Assembly: GCA_024760905.1 (NCBI GenBank)
Contig: CM045731.1
Span: 50,080,501-50,144,500, forward strand
DNA length: 64,000 nucleotides
DNA from: Plotosus lineatus
Taxonomy: Eukaryota; Chordata; Actinopteri; Siluriformes; Plotosidae
Direction: 5' to 3'
Below the pieces are notes generated by a model. It saw nothing but the letters and a program-made list of their open reading frames with translations, had not been told where the DNA came from and ran no database searches. Shown here in pieces: positions 29,946 to 42,647 of the stretch. A program made the translations under genes and the position numbers. The stretch's first letter is position 1. Each line of letters opens with the position of its first letter.

Positions 29946-30947
29946 CACACCCCACAGAGATACCCCGACGAGCAGGTGACGGCAGAGCCTGTACTGTCGG
30001 TCACAGTTGAAAACAGATCAATGACTTTTTTGGTGGACACAGGCGCCACTTTGTCCTCCATTTGCACCATGCCAAAGAGACATTGTTTAACACAGCACTC
30101 GATTACTGTAATGGGTTTCTCTGGGGTACCAACCACGCTGCCTACAACTATACCTTTGGACACTCGTATAGGCCTCCAAAGACTGTTGCACTCGTATGTA
30201 TATTCCCCAAACACACCAACCAACTTACTAGGAAGGGACCTGCTGGTTTCCCTAGGAGCTACCATCATGTGCGAACCAGATGGACTGACTGTCTCATTTC
30301 CAGACGGCACCAAGTTGTCATGCGGCCACTCGCCCTATACGATCACAGGACAGTACATAATGCAGCCTCTCGCTGAACCACAGGCCGACATCTACTGGGG
30401 TGTACTACAACCAGAAACACAGGCACGCCGGGGGGTTCTCTCCACCTTTCTCCAGTGGAAACCCTGGATCTCTCAGATTCATCCCTATGTCTCGCCTCTC
30501 GATCCACCACACGTCACTCTGTTATATGATAGGCACTCGAATCAATGTTACGAAGACGATTTTGCTTCCCAAATTGAGGGGAAAGAATGGCAGATAATTA
30601 CACGTAATATTTATGTGGCTCCCGAGGGGGTAGTGGCGGGGGTAGATCTAACATTCGAACAAATGTCATGGTATGAAATGTCAGAAGAGGCTGCTCCCCA
30701 TGTCTCACTGGCATTGCATCCAGCACATCAGGCAAAAGAATTGGGTACTATCGTTAAAAGGGCCAAGGCCCACACTGATTGGACACTCACGCAATGGCGA
30801 CATGTCACCTTTTCCCCCACCATAAACATGTACTGCATTGAGATGACTGCCTCAGATACGGCGATCTTAGAACAGGCACACATATCTAGGCATCATGGAA
30901 GGGAAAAAACTGACCATCCGGAGGCAGTGGCATTCTGTATGAATTAG
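29946..30947 (+). CDS. pro: Retroviral protease and start of pol, truncated
   Basis: In frame with gag across the TGA. An aspartic protease domain has the active-site triplet in FLVDTGATLSS (about 30025-30060) and the second conserved block LLGRDLL (about 30225). After it come about 180 residues of an extra domain before reverse transcriptase would be expected. The frame then crosses at about 30933 into tandem-unit DNA and stops at TAG 30945-30947. RT, RNase H, integrase and env are all absent. Confidence 0.8.
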   Translation, partial: HTPQRYPDEQVTAEPVLSVTVENRSMTFLVDTGATLSSICTMPKRHCLTQHSITVMGFSGVPTTLPTTIPLDTRIGLQRLLHSYVYSPNTPTNLLGRDLLVSLGATIMCEPDGLTVSFPDGTKLSCGHSPYTITGQYIMQPLAEPQADIYWGVLQPETQARRGVLSTFLQWKPWISQIHPYVSPLDPPHVTLLYDRHSNQCYEDDFASQIEGKEWQIITRNIYVAPEGVVAGVDLTFEQMSWYEMSEEAAPHVSLALHPAHQAKELGTIVKRAKAHTDWTLTQWRHVTFSPTINMYCIEMTASDTAILEQAHISRHHGREKTDHPEAVAFCMN

Positions 30948-30950
30948 ACT
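30933..30950. other. Retrovirus/tandem-unit junction
   Basis: Retroviral sequence joins the unit at TTCTGTATGAATTAG, equivalent to about 583-597 in unit A and lying inside the plus-strand last-exon copy. The retroviral 3' part and the spacer between units were removed together. Only the last few codons of that exon copy remain here. Confidence 0.6.
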
Positions 30951-30987
30951 GATGTGTCTGTTGTAGTATTTGTTGTTGCCTCGAGTG

Positions 30988-31410
30988 CAGTGCTTCTCAA
31001 TTATTTTGTGCCTCCCCCCAGGAAGAGGGAACCCCCACATATAAAGTGTTGTGTTGTCTAAAATCGTTTTAAGAAATCCTCTGCATAACACTGTATCTTT
31101 ATTAACATAATAAATCCTTTTTATCATTATGGAATACAAAAAAAATGAAGAAACAGAGATCAACTTCCAACAAAGAATAACTTTATTCACAATTTTTTTT
31201 AGTTTTGAAACAAAAAGATTTAAAGTGCATCAATTTGCCTGAAATAAAAAAAGTATCTTTATTTAAACTGGAAACATTTTTGACCTAACAATTTGAACCA
31301 TTTTATAATGAAAAATAAAAATGAATAAAATCAATAAATAATAATAAATTCGAATCGATCAGCAATATTAACTCAGGAGCACAATATCTAAAACACTTTA
31401 ACCGGCAAAA
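30988..31410. mobile_element. hAT-like element (unit C)
   Basis: Copy of the segment at 637-1060, starting with the same CAGTGCTTCTCAA terminus. Confidence 0.45.
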
Positions 31411-31700
31411 CAAAAATGAATAAAACAATTTGTATTATTTTTATGATTATTATTGTCAAAATGATTAAGTCTAAATGAATGGCGATAATGAGCCCATTTC
31501 GCAAGTGCACAGCTTTTCGAAGCAGAGTTTAAAGCATGATCCTGAACTCTGAGCTCCTGCTCAGTGCTGAACTGGAACCTGGACTTATTTTCACAGCACT
31601 GACATCATCCAGCAATGACAGAGACTGTGTCTGCTGCAGGTCGGATCAGTTCCTCTGCTCTGCTGCGCGGAGTTTCTGCACTGAGCAGTTTGGTTCTCCG

Positions 31701-31813
31701 CCTACTTTTAATACTTTTATTGTCTGTTTGTTCTGCTGGAGAACGGGCTGTCCGAGTTTTATTTTCCATGATGCCAAAGTCTCCAATTCTTCCCTCAGGT
31801 TAGGGTGCAAGTT
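31701..31813 (-). pseudogene. Inverted ICE1 last-exon copy (unit C)
   Basis: Copy of 1345-1462, with the same truncation point and the same acceptor. Confidence 0.5.
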
Positions 31814-31909
31814 CTGCAAACCAAACTCATTACAAAGTACAGATTTAAACACTAAATAGAATACAAATGATTCACAAAACAAAGTGTTCAGTATGAAAAG
31901 GAAATATTA

Positions 31910-33200
31910 ATCTCTTTGAAAATACTGTGTATCTGTTACATGTGCTAAAATATGCTTCTGAAACACATTCTGAGACAGTCTTACTCATTAATACAGTATT
32001 AATGTAGCAAAATGTAGTAATGATGAAGAAAAACTTTTCAATTTTTACTGTTATATTTATTGATGATAAAATATCAACATTATGCAGCATATACTGTCAT
32101 AAAGCACTACTATTAAAGTCTTTTTCAATTACTTTTCCAGTACAGTACCGAAATTAATTCTTAGAATATTTGTTTGTGAGATTTACGTTCTGTAGCATGT
32201 TTAACAAACGATACAAAAAGGATGAACTTTATTATGCTTCATCTCCTTTTACATTGAAGTTGGAGTGACCTCTTCAAGATGGCGCTGCTGAGAGGGCGAC
32301 ATGGCGGAGTTCTCAGAGTCAAATTGTTTCTTTGTTCGTTTTACTTTGTTTTATTTGTTGTTTTGTTTGTTCATGTTTTGCACTATGCTCGTCTATGACC
32401 GGCCGACCCTATTCCAGCAATGAGATCGGAGTCTTGGGGCAACTAAGCACAAGCAAGCATGCTATCCTGAGCTAATATGATATGGTAGCTCAATGTCAGT
32501 CGCAGCCCGGCTAACAATAAGCCCTGGTGGAGTTCTCAGAGTCATGTTGTTTCTTTTGATTTGTTTTGTTTGTTCATGTTTTGCACTATGCTCGTCAATG
32601 ATCGGTCGGCTCTACTACAGCTATGAGCCGCACCTCAGCAAACAATAAGCCCAGGCAGGAAGGGGCCAAACGAAGACTCCGGTGATTGGGATCGCAGGGG
32701 ATGAAATCCGTGTAGCCGGCTGGTGCAATCGCCTCGTCCAGTGAACAAAACATGGTGTACAAAACATGCACAAAACATGAACAAACAAGACAACAAATAA
32801 AACAAATTAAAAAGAACAAAAAAAACAATTTGACTCCGAGAACTCCGCGACGTCGCGCTCTGGGCAGCGCCATCTTGGAGACGTCACTCTAACTTCAATG
32901 TAAAAGGACATGAAGCGTAATAGTTTATGCTCTTGGTAACTTTTGTTTTCTATCGCTCAGCCAGAGAAGACGCACAGTGTTTGAGTGGTATCACAGAGCT
33001 TAACTGGTAATTAAAACACACAAAAAAAGAGGCTCATTGACAACTTGTGCGTGAATGAGGAAAAAGGGGCGTTACATCATCTCAACCAATCAGCAGGAAG
33101 GGGGGCAGCCATTGGCTGAATTTGAGTGACGTGTCAGTTGCCTGGCAGTCCGTGAATACTCAAGCCGTGAGTGCAAAACCGTCAAGGGCCTACTGTACAT
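31910..33200. mobile_element. Fold-back Tigger-like element, left end missing (unit C)
   Basis: Copy of 1563-2855. The right end reads GTCAAGGGCCTACTGTA here, closer to the complete element than in unit A. Confidence 0.5.
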
Positions 33201-33596
33201 CGTTACTTCTCGTACTCAAAATTTGACATAACATATGCACGAAGGAGCAAAAAAGAAGTGTACACATCATCTGCAACCAATCAGCAGGAGTGAGAAACAT
33301 GAGCTCTCAGCCATTGGATAAATTTGAATCAAGTGCCAGTAATGTCATGATGATGTATATGTATACATGATGTACATGTATAATTTTTCAGGGCTGCCAA
33401 TAATTCAGTGCTTCTCAAATAGTGGGGTGTGATTAAATGACTATAATGATGTAAACTTTATTTCTTTTTCCATCTATTTTTTGAAAACCAACGTATAATT
33501 GAAAACGATTAAACTCAAAACAACTTAAGTGGAGGTATACCTGTACTTGAAAATGAGTCACTTTCTCGTGTGACCTTCTTGCGACCTCTGCGTGAT

Positions 33597-36101
33597 CTTC
33601 TTCTTCTTGTCCTTTCGGCTTTTCCCTTCAGGGGTCGCCACAGCGAATCATCTGCCTCCATCTCACCCTATCCTCTGCATCTTTTTCTCTTACACAAACT
33701 GCCTTCATGTCCTCCTTCACCACATCCATGAATCGTCTCTTTGGTCTTCCTCTAGGCCTTCTGCCTGGTAGTTCCAACCTCAACATCCTACTACCAATAT
33801 ACTCACTATCCCTCCTCTGTACATGTCCAAACCATCTCAATCAAGCATTCTCTGACTTTGTCTCCAAAACGTCTTACATGTGCTGTCCCTATGATGTGCT
33901 CATTCCTGATCCTATCCATCCTCGTTACTCCCAAAGAGAACCTCAACATTTTCATTTATGCTACCTCCTGCTCTGCCTCCTGTCTTTTCCCCAGGGCCAC
34001 TGTTTCTAAACCATACAACATCGCTGGCCTCAACACCGTCTTGTACAATTTTCCTTTCATTTTGGCCGATACCACCCGATCACACATCACACCGGACACT
34101 TTTCTCCAACCATTTCAACCAGCCTGCACACGCTTCTTCACCTCTTTTCCACATTCTCCATTGCTCTGGATTGTTGAGCCTAAGTACTTAAATTCCGCCA
34201 CCTTCCTTATCTCTGCTTCTTGTAACCTCACCGTTCCTGTTGGGTCCTTGGCATTCATACACCTGTATTCTGTCTTACTGAGGCAAACCTTCATTCCCCT
34301 CCTTTCCAGGACATACCTCCATCTCTCAAGGTTTTCCTGCACTTGTTCTCTGCTCTCACTGCAGATCAGAATGTCATCTGCAAACATCATAGTCCATGAT
34401 ATTCTTGCCTAACCTCGTCTGTCAACTCTGCACGTCTCCTTTGTTCTTAAAAATGGGCACATTCATACTTCTTCTCCATTCCTCTGGCATCCTCTCACTC
34501 ACACATCAGCTCTTCAAAGTGCTCTTTCCACATTCCCAGCACACTTCTTTCATCAGTCAATACATTTCCCTCTCTGTCCTTAATCACTCTAACTTGCTGC
34601 ACATCCTTCCCATCTCTAATTTTCTGCTGTGCCGACCTGTATAAATCATTTTCTACCTCTTTACTTTCCAACCGAGCATACAAGTCATCATACGCCCTCT
34701 GTTTGGCCTTTGACACCGCTACCTTTGCCTTACGCTGTAGCTCCCTGTACTCCTGTTTACTCTCTTCGGTCCTCTCAATGTCCCACTTCTTTTTAGGTAA
34801 CCTCTTCCTTTGTACACACTCCTGCACTTCCTCATTCCACCACCAAGTCTCCTTATCTCCTCTCCTTCCAGATGACACACCAAGTATTCTCCTACCTGTC
34901 TCCCTGATCAAATTAGCTGTAGTTGTCCACTCATCTGGACACACTTCCTGACCACCCAAAGCCTGTTTCAACTCTTCCTTGAAAACAACACAACACTCCT
35001 CCTTTTTCAGCTTCCATCACTTTGTCTTCTGCTCTGCCTTTGCCTTCTTCACCTTCCTCACCATCAGCATCATCCTGCACACCACCATCCTATGCTGTTT
35101 GGCAACACTCTCACCCGCTACTACTTTGCAGTCACTGACTTCCTTCAAATTACATCGCCTACACAAGATGTAGTCTACCTGTGTGCTCCTACCTCCGCTT
35201 TTATAAGTCACTCTATGCTCCTCTCTTTTCTGGAAGAAAGTGTCTACCACAGCCATTTCCATCCTTTTTGCAAAATCTACCAACATCTGTTCTTCCGTGT
35301 TCCTGTCCTGGATACCAAACCTGCCCATCACTTCCTCGTCCCCTCTGTTTCCTGCACCAACATGTCCATTGAAGTCTGCCCCAATGACCACTCTTTCATC
35401 TTTGGGGGCATTCTGCATCACTTCATCTAAGTCACTCCAGAATCTCTCCTTCTCTTCTAGCTCACATCCTACCTGTGGGGGATAAGCACTAACAACAATG
35501 AACATCATGCCTTCAATTTCTAACTTGAGACTGATCACTCTGTCTGACACTCTTTTCACTTCTAGAACATTCCTGACAAACTCCTCCTTCAAGATGACTC
35601 CGACTCCATTTCTCTTTCCATCCACACCATGAAAAAACAGCTTAAACCCTGCTCCTAAGCTTCTAGCCTTGCTACCTTTCTACCTGGTCTCCTGAACACA
35701 CAGCATGTCCACCTTCCTCCTCTGCATCATGTCAGCCAGCTCTCTACCTTTTCCTGTCATAGTTCCAACATTCAAAGTCCCTACTTTCAGTCCTAGACTC
35801 CTGCCTTTACTCTTTTCTCTCTGCCAACGGACACGCCTCCCGCCTCTCTTTCTTCGACGTCTTCGACCAACAGTAGTCCGATTTCCACCAGCACCCTGTT
35901 GGTTAACAGCACTGATGGCGGTTGTTGTTAACCCGGGCCTCGACCGATCCGGTATGAATTTTCTTGATATGACTCGCATGTTTTATTTGGCATTTGTTTT
36001 ACGCCGTATGCCCTTCCTGATGCAACCCTCTGCATTTATCCAGGCTTGGGACCGGCGTGAGGGAGAGACACTGGCTTGTGCCCCTCCCTCACAGCTGCAT
36101 T
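33597..36101 (-). mobile_element. RTE-type LINE, internally deleted (copy 2)
   Basis: Same insertion as 3257-5507: target duplication at 33582-33596 and 36102-36116, and the same missing RT core. It retains the roughly 260 bp of endonuclease lost in copy 1. A 202-residue endonuclease frame stays open at 35017-35625 with IGADFNGHVGAG and GRSTQVDYILCRR. Confidence 0.75.
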
Positions 36102-36309
36102 CAACCTCTGTGTGATATACAGGTATTAAGCCTAAAAATATTCACTTGCACGTGGAGTCACAAATCATCTTGATGCAAATTTCAAAATTTGCAAAAAAAA
36201 TGTTTTAAATTTCCAAAAAAAAAAATAGACCACTGAAAAATGGAAAAAGCCAAAAGGAAAAGAAGTAAGTAATTTATGTAATTTTTTTCCATCCATGCTT
36301 TTACCTCAT

Positions 36310-36441
36310 TACTCATTCATTAATTTTCTAAACCATTTAATCCTAATTAGGGTTGTCGGAAGGCTGGTGCCTATCTCAGCTGAGTCTGAGCGAAGGCGAG
36401 GTATGCCCTGGACAGCTCATTTGGCCATTACAGGGGCAACA

Positions 36442-36504
<63 letters not shown>

Positions 36505-36670
36505 GGGTGATTTGGTATGGCCGCATAACCTACTGTGAATGTTTTTGTACTGTTGGAGGAAACCAGAATATCCCAAGGAAACCCATGTAAACACAGAGAG
36601 AACATGCAAACCCCACACAGAAACACCTAAGCTGGGAATCAAACCCAGGACCTTCTTGCTGCAAGGCGGA
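36310..36670. mobile_element. L2-type tail repeat with (CA)n (unit C)
   Basis: Copy of 5713-6065, with the longest (CA)n of the three at about 36442-36500. Confidence 0.5.
36442..36500. repeat. (CA)n microsatellite, unit C
   Basis: About 59 bp of pure CA. Confidence 0.9.
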
Positions 36671-37479
36671 TATGCTAACCAGAAGATCTGAAAAACACTA
36701 AAATGATCGAAATATTAAACTTTTAGTTTGAGAAATAGCATAACACTGCTTATTTGTTTCATTGCACTCATTATTTTTGTTCCTTTTTAAAACAGAATTC
36801 TCTACATATGTTGACTTTTAAGAGTAAGGCAGTCATAAAGTAACCTCTAAAATTCCTGCAGAAATTGTGAATGTTTTCTTGGAGCTCAGCGCTCATCAAC
36901 AAGACATTCTCATGTCTATGAGGTGGCGCTGCATAGTAGATAATAAATTTTCTGTGTTTTGGACTTTTTTATATGATGTATTTATGCAGTTGCGTGTGAA
37001 GGACTATCCTTTGTTACTTGGAGTGTAGGGTGATGAACAGATGATGGCACAGAGCAGATTAGGAGTACAGAGTCACAAAGGGGCTGTTTACAGGGTGGGG
37101 GCTTTCTTGGGTGAACGCAGGAAGCTCTGACACCCTCATTTCCATACTGTTTTATGCAGCTTGCTGTTGCACACCTCTTTCAAAATGACCAAAGACATTA
37201 ATGATAGCCTGGGCAGTGGAAATTTTTAAACAAATTACGTCCAAGATGTAACAGTTTATTACTTGTACTACACCCTGCGCTAGAAAAATACGTTCATTTA
37301 AATCTGTGCGTTACTTTTTGAGATATGTTGCAAACAGACAAAATAACAATTAAACCAACACTGCTGAACCAAAATACCCTCCTGGTGGAGGTAAAAAACC
37401 ATCAAAAACAAGACAAACGTTCCAGAGTTGTTTTGAAAAAATATATTTGAAATGAAATTAAATGTCAGTAAAATCTCAC
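36671..37479. other. ICE1 3' flank fused to intron sequence
   Basis: Up to 37226 it equals the 3' flank of copy A (6066-6622). It then switches at GGCAGTGGAAATTTT to intron sequence equivalent to about 11505. Exons g to c are removed by this single deletion. Confidence 0.6.
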
Positions 37480-38850
37480 CTTCTTTCAGAAGTCTGTAGG
37501 CGAAAGCACGCGCTTTGTGATATTCATGTCTCTCTCTGCACAAAGCGATGAACACCCGGCAGAGAGACTGTCGGACTGTGTGATTCATGAGTCCTTTCTC
37601 ATTCTTGATCTTTTGCAAAATGGCCTTGATGAATTTCTCAGTTAAGGTCTGAATGAAATCAAAGAAAATCATCCGAAGTGGCACAACAAAATGAGAGGCG
37701 TGTTTTTTTCGATTAAGTAATAATTGGATAAGTCATCCATTCATTCATTTTTCCGACAGCTCACCAGTTCCTCACAGGCCCAACACACAACCATTGTAAA
37801 CTCACACTCACTTCTAGGGGCAATTTGGAACAGCCAATTAGTCTAATGGGAATGTATTTGGACTCAGGGAGGAGACCCACATTAGCACATGCAAACTCCA
37901 CATGCACAATTAATGAAACAATAGACAATAACTTACCGTGTTATTAGTGAAATAGGAAACGACTGATTGTTCATCATCTTGTAAAGGAGCTTGAGAAATG
38001 ATTCCCAGCGCATGATCCCTGATCAGACGCCAAATGTCATAACATCCATCTTCAATTGTTTTGAAGGCATCGGAGATGAGGGATTGTGTATCCTCTGCTG
38101 TGTTTCTGATGTTGGCATTTTCAGAATTTTGGGAGGAACAGTACAAATGTGGAGACGCTTCAGCTGTGCTATAGTCTGGAACCCCGACCAGGTATGATAT
38201 CACAGAGACTGGTGTCAGGTCACAGATAGATTTTGATACTGGCTTCGGCTTGCGGTCATGATCAAATCTTTTCTGTTCCTTTTCTGGAAAGAGGTCAGAT
38301 TCAGTCCTCTTTCTTTTGTAGGAGGTCCTGCTGAAAGCTGTAGCGAAAACATTGATGCAGTGAAAACCAAGCATATTATTTTATATTAAATACTGAAGAG
38401 AATTAATATCTTGTTGAATTCTATTAAAAAATTTTACACCAAGAATTTCTTTCACTTTCATTTGCCAAACCCAGTTTATCCTTGATTAGGGATAAGAATG
38501 CTGGAGCCGATCTCAGCAAAATCAAGCCAAAGGCAGGGTACACCCTGAATAGCTTGCAATTGACAATTAGGAATTATCCAAATGTGCATGTCTTTGGACT
38601 GTGGGAGGAAACCGGAATACCCAGAGGAAACCTCACATCGGGAGTGATAGAGTATTACTCATGTATTTCTTCAGCATAAGTAATCATGTGTAAAGGCTGG
38701 ATCCTTTTATTCTCACAAAACCACTGACTGTTTTCCTTTGTGTAAACAACTGCCAAACCCCCAAGACTGCATCACTGCAGGAGGTCAAAGGTGTTTCAAG
38801 GTGCTCCCCTGGGCAAGTGTGCCTCTGTCCACCCAGCAGTATAAATGGGT

Positions 38851-39204
38851 CTGTCTGTCTTCCTTTCGGCTTTTTCCCTTTTACTCAGGAGTCGCCACAG
38901 CGAATCATCTGATTCGCACGTTTGATTTGGCAGAGGTTTTTACGTCGGATGCCCTTCCTGTCACAACCCTTTTTAGCAAGGTTCAGAAACACACTGACGA
39001 CTTTGCAGCCTGTTCTTTACAAAAGTCAGCAATGGTTCTTTTACATGCCTCTCACCATAGACAGTGAGAGACATGGCTCGCCTTTGATAACCCGGTTTGC
39101 TGAACTGGGGGAGACAGTGACAACCTTGTGGAGAGTGGGACTCGAACCCCCAACCTTTGGATCAGCGATCCAGTGCCCTATACCACTAGACCACCACTGC
39201 CCCT
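38851..39204 (-). mobile_element. SINE with RTE-type tail (unit C)
   Basis: Copy of 25339-25681 with target duplications at 38836-38850 and 39205-39219, so it was inserted before the units duplicated. tRNA-like A and B boxes are kept. Confidence 0.7.
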
Positions 39205-39620
39205 GCAGTATAAATGGATATCAGTAAAAATACACTGGGAAGGTAAACTGTGATGGACCAGCGTCCCATCCAGGAGGAGTTGAACTCCTGGTCACTTCAC
39301 ACTATGGAAACTGGGGATAAGCACCGGCCTGATGAGCCACTAGGCTCGGGTGTAAAAATCCCAACAGCCTTGACGTTACCTCGTTACACATTAAAGCCAT
39401 TTATCATGTAAAAAGCTGCCTAAAAAAATATTTAGCATTTAAATTCCATTACTTTCGAAGGGGATGGTATATACCAGGTTGAACACATACAGTACTAAAC
39501 AGTTTACAGTGTGTCACATTTAAACAGCCTCAATAACATCTGGAAAACAGTAATAACATTATATTATTGAATGCTATAACTATTATACACACAGCAGCTT
39601 CTACATCAAACTCTATACAA

Positions 39621-39862
39621 TCCCCAGTGCAGCTAACTGGGTTATCAAAGGCCAGCCATGTCTCTCACTGTCTGTGGTGAGAACCATTGCTGACTTTCGT
39701 CAAGAGTAGCTGCATAGCCGTCGACATGTTTCTACCCTGCAATGGCCTGGCGAGCTGTTCAGGGTGTACTCTGCCCTCGCCCAGAGACGGCTGAGATGGG
39801 CACCTGCCTCCCTGAAACCCTAACTAGGATTAAGCGGTTCAGAATAATGAATAAATGAATGA
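39621..39862 (+). mobile_element. SINE body with L2-type tail (unit C)
   Basis: Copy of 13819-14060. Confidence 0.55.
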
Positions 39863-39909
39863 ACTCTACATACCTTCATATTGCAGAACTTGATGTTGAA
39901 AACTGTTTC

Positions 39910-41560
39910 TGTAAGCAAAAAATCAATAAAAAAAGATTCAGTACTACGACTTCATGAGATGAACATGTCCTGTTAAATCACTGATTTTTTCCTCAGAGAA
40001 TTACATCAAAACAAACTTTACCATAATTTAAAAATATATATATAATACATATAGTCGATTACACAGTATGTCTTGTTTTGTTTTTGGTGAGAAAGCTGAG
40101 TGGACTGACAGAAGGTGTGTGTTGTCATCGAGTTCGGTTGGAGAGAAGCAACTGAGTGAAGCTCAGACTGTTGACATTTTTTTTTCTTTTCTTTTTCCCG
40201 AACTTTTTTCTAATTTATTCGTATATAATCCTCAACCATCGAGTATTACCTTCCCTATCACACGACCACGACCACCACCATCACAACTCGGGATGCATTG
40301 CGTGCCACCCACCGCTTTAATAATTGCAGCGCATGCGTACTTGGGGGAGGTCGAACACACTCGAAGGGCGCTATCCGCCCCCTCGTACGAATGAGCTCAG
40401 AGACGCCCACGATTGGCTGGTGATCTCCGTGAGTGACAGGGACGCCTTCCCTCCTGTCAGAGCTCGGCCAATTAGTTACCATGGACTGCCGGCCACATAA
40501 TAAGCCGCGGTTTTCTGCACGAGTAATAAACCACGAATTTTAAAACAATTTCCTCACTATGAACGTTCATGTCACAAAAAAGCACAGCCTGAGATAAACG
40601 TGTGTGTTCTTAGCAATAATGCTAAGGGAAGTCCTGTTAGCATGTGCGATCTTTTCTCCTGGAACATAATACAGCACCGTTTTTTGTACAGTACTAATAT
40701 TTTAGAAGATTTCAAACTTATACCAACATGAACCACAAAACGAGTGCAATCTAAACATCCTTTAGCGCGGTGAACTGTTGTTATGACCTCCAGTATGGGC
40801 GCGCTGTTGTTGCCAGGGGCAACGGCCTGGCCACGATAAATGATCTGGCATGTTGGAGCCTGGGCGATGGTTTGGTCACCAAATGGGTTAAATTTCTGTC
40901 ACTTGTGTCTCGTTTGTCCGATTTTATTAAAGCACTTGACTCCAGCCTGATCTTTGGAGTGTTTAAAGCTCGACACAGTGTATAAAGCTCTAGGATGTGA
41001 TGTCCGGTATAGTAGTCAGGTTGGTGGTCACAGAGCACCGAAATTGAGGGAGCAGCAAGTGAGAGTGTCGATCGAAGAGTGAACGGGACGCAGGTGAGAC
41101 AGAGAATGTCGTGACATCAAAGTGCCACGTGATATGGTGTCCATGGATTGGTCACACTACCTGATCAACTCAGTGTGCATAATGCAGGTGGAATAACTCA
41201 GTGATTGTGTAATCTCCACCTGAGATGTGGCATGAGAAGTGAGAGTCACCAGAATTCAGCAGATCAAATCATTCAATCCACCGAAACCCTGTTTATGGGC
41301 ATATTTCATTATACATCAATTTAAAGCACCATTTTGGGTTTGTGCGTTTATAATTTTGTTCAGGGCAAAATGAACAGCAAAACTTAAAAACTTAAAAAAA
41401 CAACAACATACACTTTTAATATTATTTACCACACGTTTGTTTTTATTGCCATTGTGTACAACCTGTGTTATTTCTTTTTATTATTTCAGCATGTTTCGTT
41501 GCAAGATTATTTTGACTTCTGTTCACACAAGTAATTGGTCGCAACCCTTCCATCCCATCA
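39910..41560. other. Unit spacer with a 0.66-kb deletion
   Basis: Matches 14107-16430 except that at about 40963 (GGAGTGTTTAAAGC) it skips the part equivalent to 15175-15838. No gene recognised. A plus-strand frame at 40770-40985 has no known family. Confidence 0.45.
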
Positions 41561-41773
41561 CAAGTTGATAGGTGCAGCGCACGCGATGCTCTCAGTGGAT
41601 GAGAGACTTTAGTTGTGTAGAAAGTTTGAATGAGAATGGTAGTTGCACACAATTTAACTTCGTAAAAGTTTTATTAAATGTTTATTCGTTTACTCTTCAA
41701 CAATGTCTTCTATTTCAAAAATGTATTCTATTTAGTGTTTAAATCTGTACTTTGTAATGAGTTTGGTTTGCAG

Positions 41774-41911
41774 AACTTGCACCATAACCTGAAGGAAGAA
41801 TTGGAGACTTTGGCATCATGGAAAATAAAACTCAGACAGCCCGTTCTCCAGCAGAACAAACAGACAATAAAAGTATTAAACTGTACTGAATTTCTGTATA
41901 AATTAGACTGA
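41774..41911 (+). pseudogene. Diverged ICE1 last-exon copy, plus strand (unit D)
   Basis: Same exon as 16888-17025: 46 codons and TGA, then exon f stump. About 270 bp of the upstream spacer are deleted near 41705. Confidence 0.55.
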
Positions 41912-42207
41912 TGTGTCTTTTGTAGCATGTAGTTGTTGGCCAAGTCGTCCTGATTGAGAAGGAAAAAAATCAAGAGTGAAAAACAAGAATCCAGACGTAA
42001 TGTGAGATGTTGCATTAAAACATGATTTTCTATAAACTTACCAATTAGCCTCAGGACCACCGCAATGTACATATCTCGGGATGGCACCTGTCCTGATCTC
42101 AGCTTTATCAGCCAAGTGTCCAGGATCCCGAGAAGCCTGTGTCTGGTAAATAAAAAGGAGTTAAAAAATGTCAGTATGACTGTTATTGTTCTGGGAGAAC
42201 ATCAGTT

Positions 42208-42430
42208 GGGGCAGTGGTGGCTTGGTGGTACAGTTGCTGGCTCACTCATCCCAAGTTTAGGGGTTCAAGGAACACTATCATCAGGTTGTCACTGTGTCCC
42301 AATGCAGCTAACTGGGTTATCCTATCTAGAGTGAGAGGTTCATGTAATAGAACCATTGCTGACGTTCACAAAAAGTAGCTGCATAGCTGTATGCATGTTT
42401 CTGTCTCGCAATGGCCTGTTGAGCCATTTT
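42208..42430 (+). mobile_element. tRNA-derived SINE, plus strand (unit D)
   Basis: Copy of 7488-7708. Confidence 0.55.
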
Positions 42431-42533
42431 ATTACGCCTTGGCTGTATGAACCCTGTGGCGCCCATCTCAGCCTACTCTGAGCGTGGGAAGACTCTGATG
42501 AGCGCCACAGGGTTCATACAGCCAAGGCTTAAT
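42431..42533. repeat. Inverted repeat (unit D)
   Basis: Copy of 7711-7811 with the unit-B variant (GGCTTAAT) in the right arm. Confidence 0.75.
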
Positions 42534-42567
42534 ACATTTCAAGCCCTATTCAAGGACTTTTCAATGA

Positions 42568-42644
42568 CAAATATTGCATTTTCAAGGATCACTTTCACCT
42601 ACCGTACAGGTTGGTGAAAGTGATCCTTGAAAATGCAATATTTG
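42568..42644. repeat. Fold-back palindrome at LINE junction
   Basis: Arms 42568-42599 and 42613-42644 are 32-base perfect reverse complements with a 13-base spacer. The right arm is an inverted copy of the neighbouring unit sequence (compare 7845-7885). It replaces about 250 bp of flank, the left target duplication and the LINE's terminal bases. LINE sequence resumes at GGGGTCGCC, about 42648. Confidence 0.85.
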
Positions 42645-42647
42645 CAA

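Larger units (their letters stand above)
37480..39908 (-). pseudogene. ice1: ICE1-like copy C, three exons only
   Basis: Minus-strand exons: 35-bp exon 39874-39908, a 37937-38337, b 37480-37648. Lengths and splice sites equal copy A, and each exon is open. The donor of exon b faces fused 3'-flank DNA, since exons c to g were lost in a deletion with its junction at about 37227. With no terminal exons a normal protein cannot be made. L2-derived repeats (37736-37908, 38462-38650) and the SINE at 38851-39204 sit in the introns, as in copy A. Confidence 0.7.
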
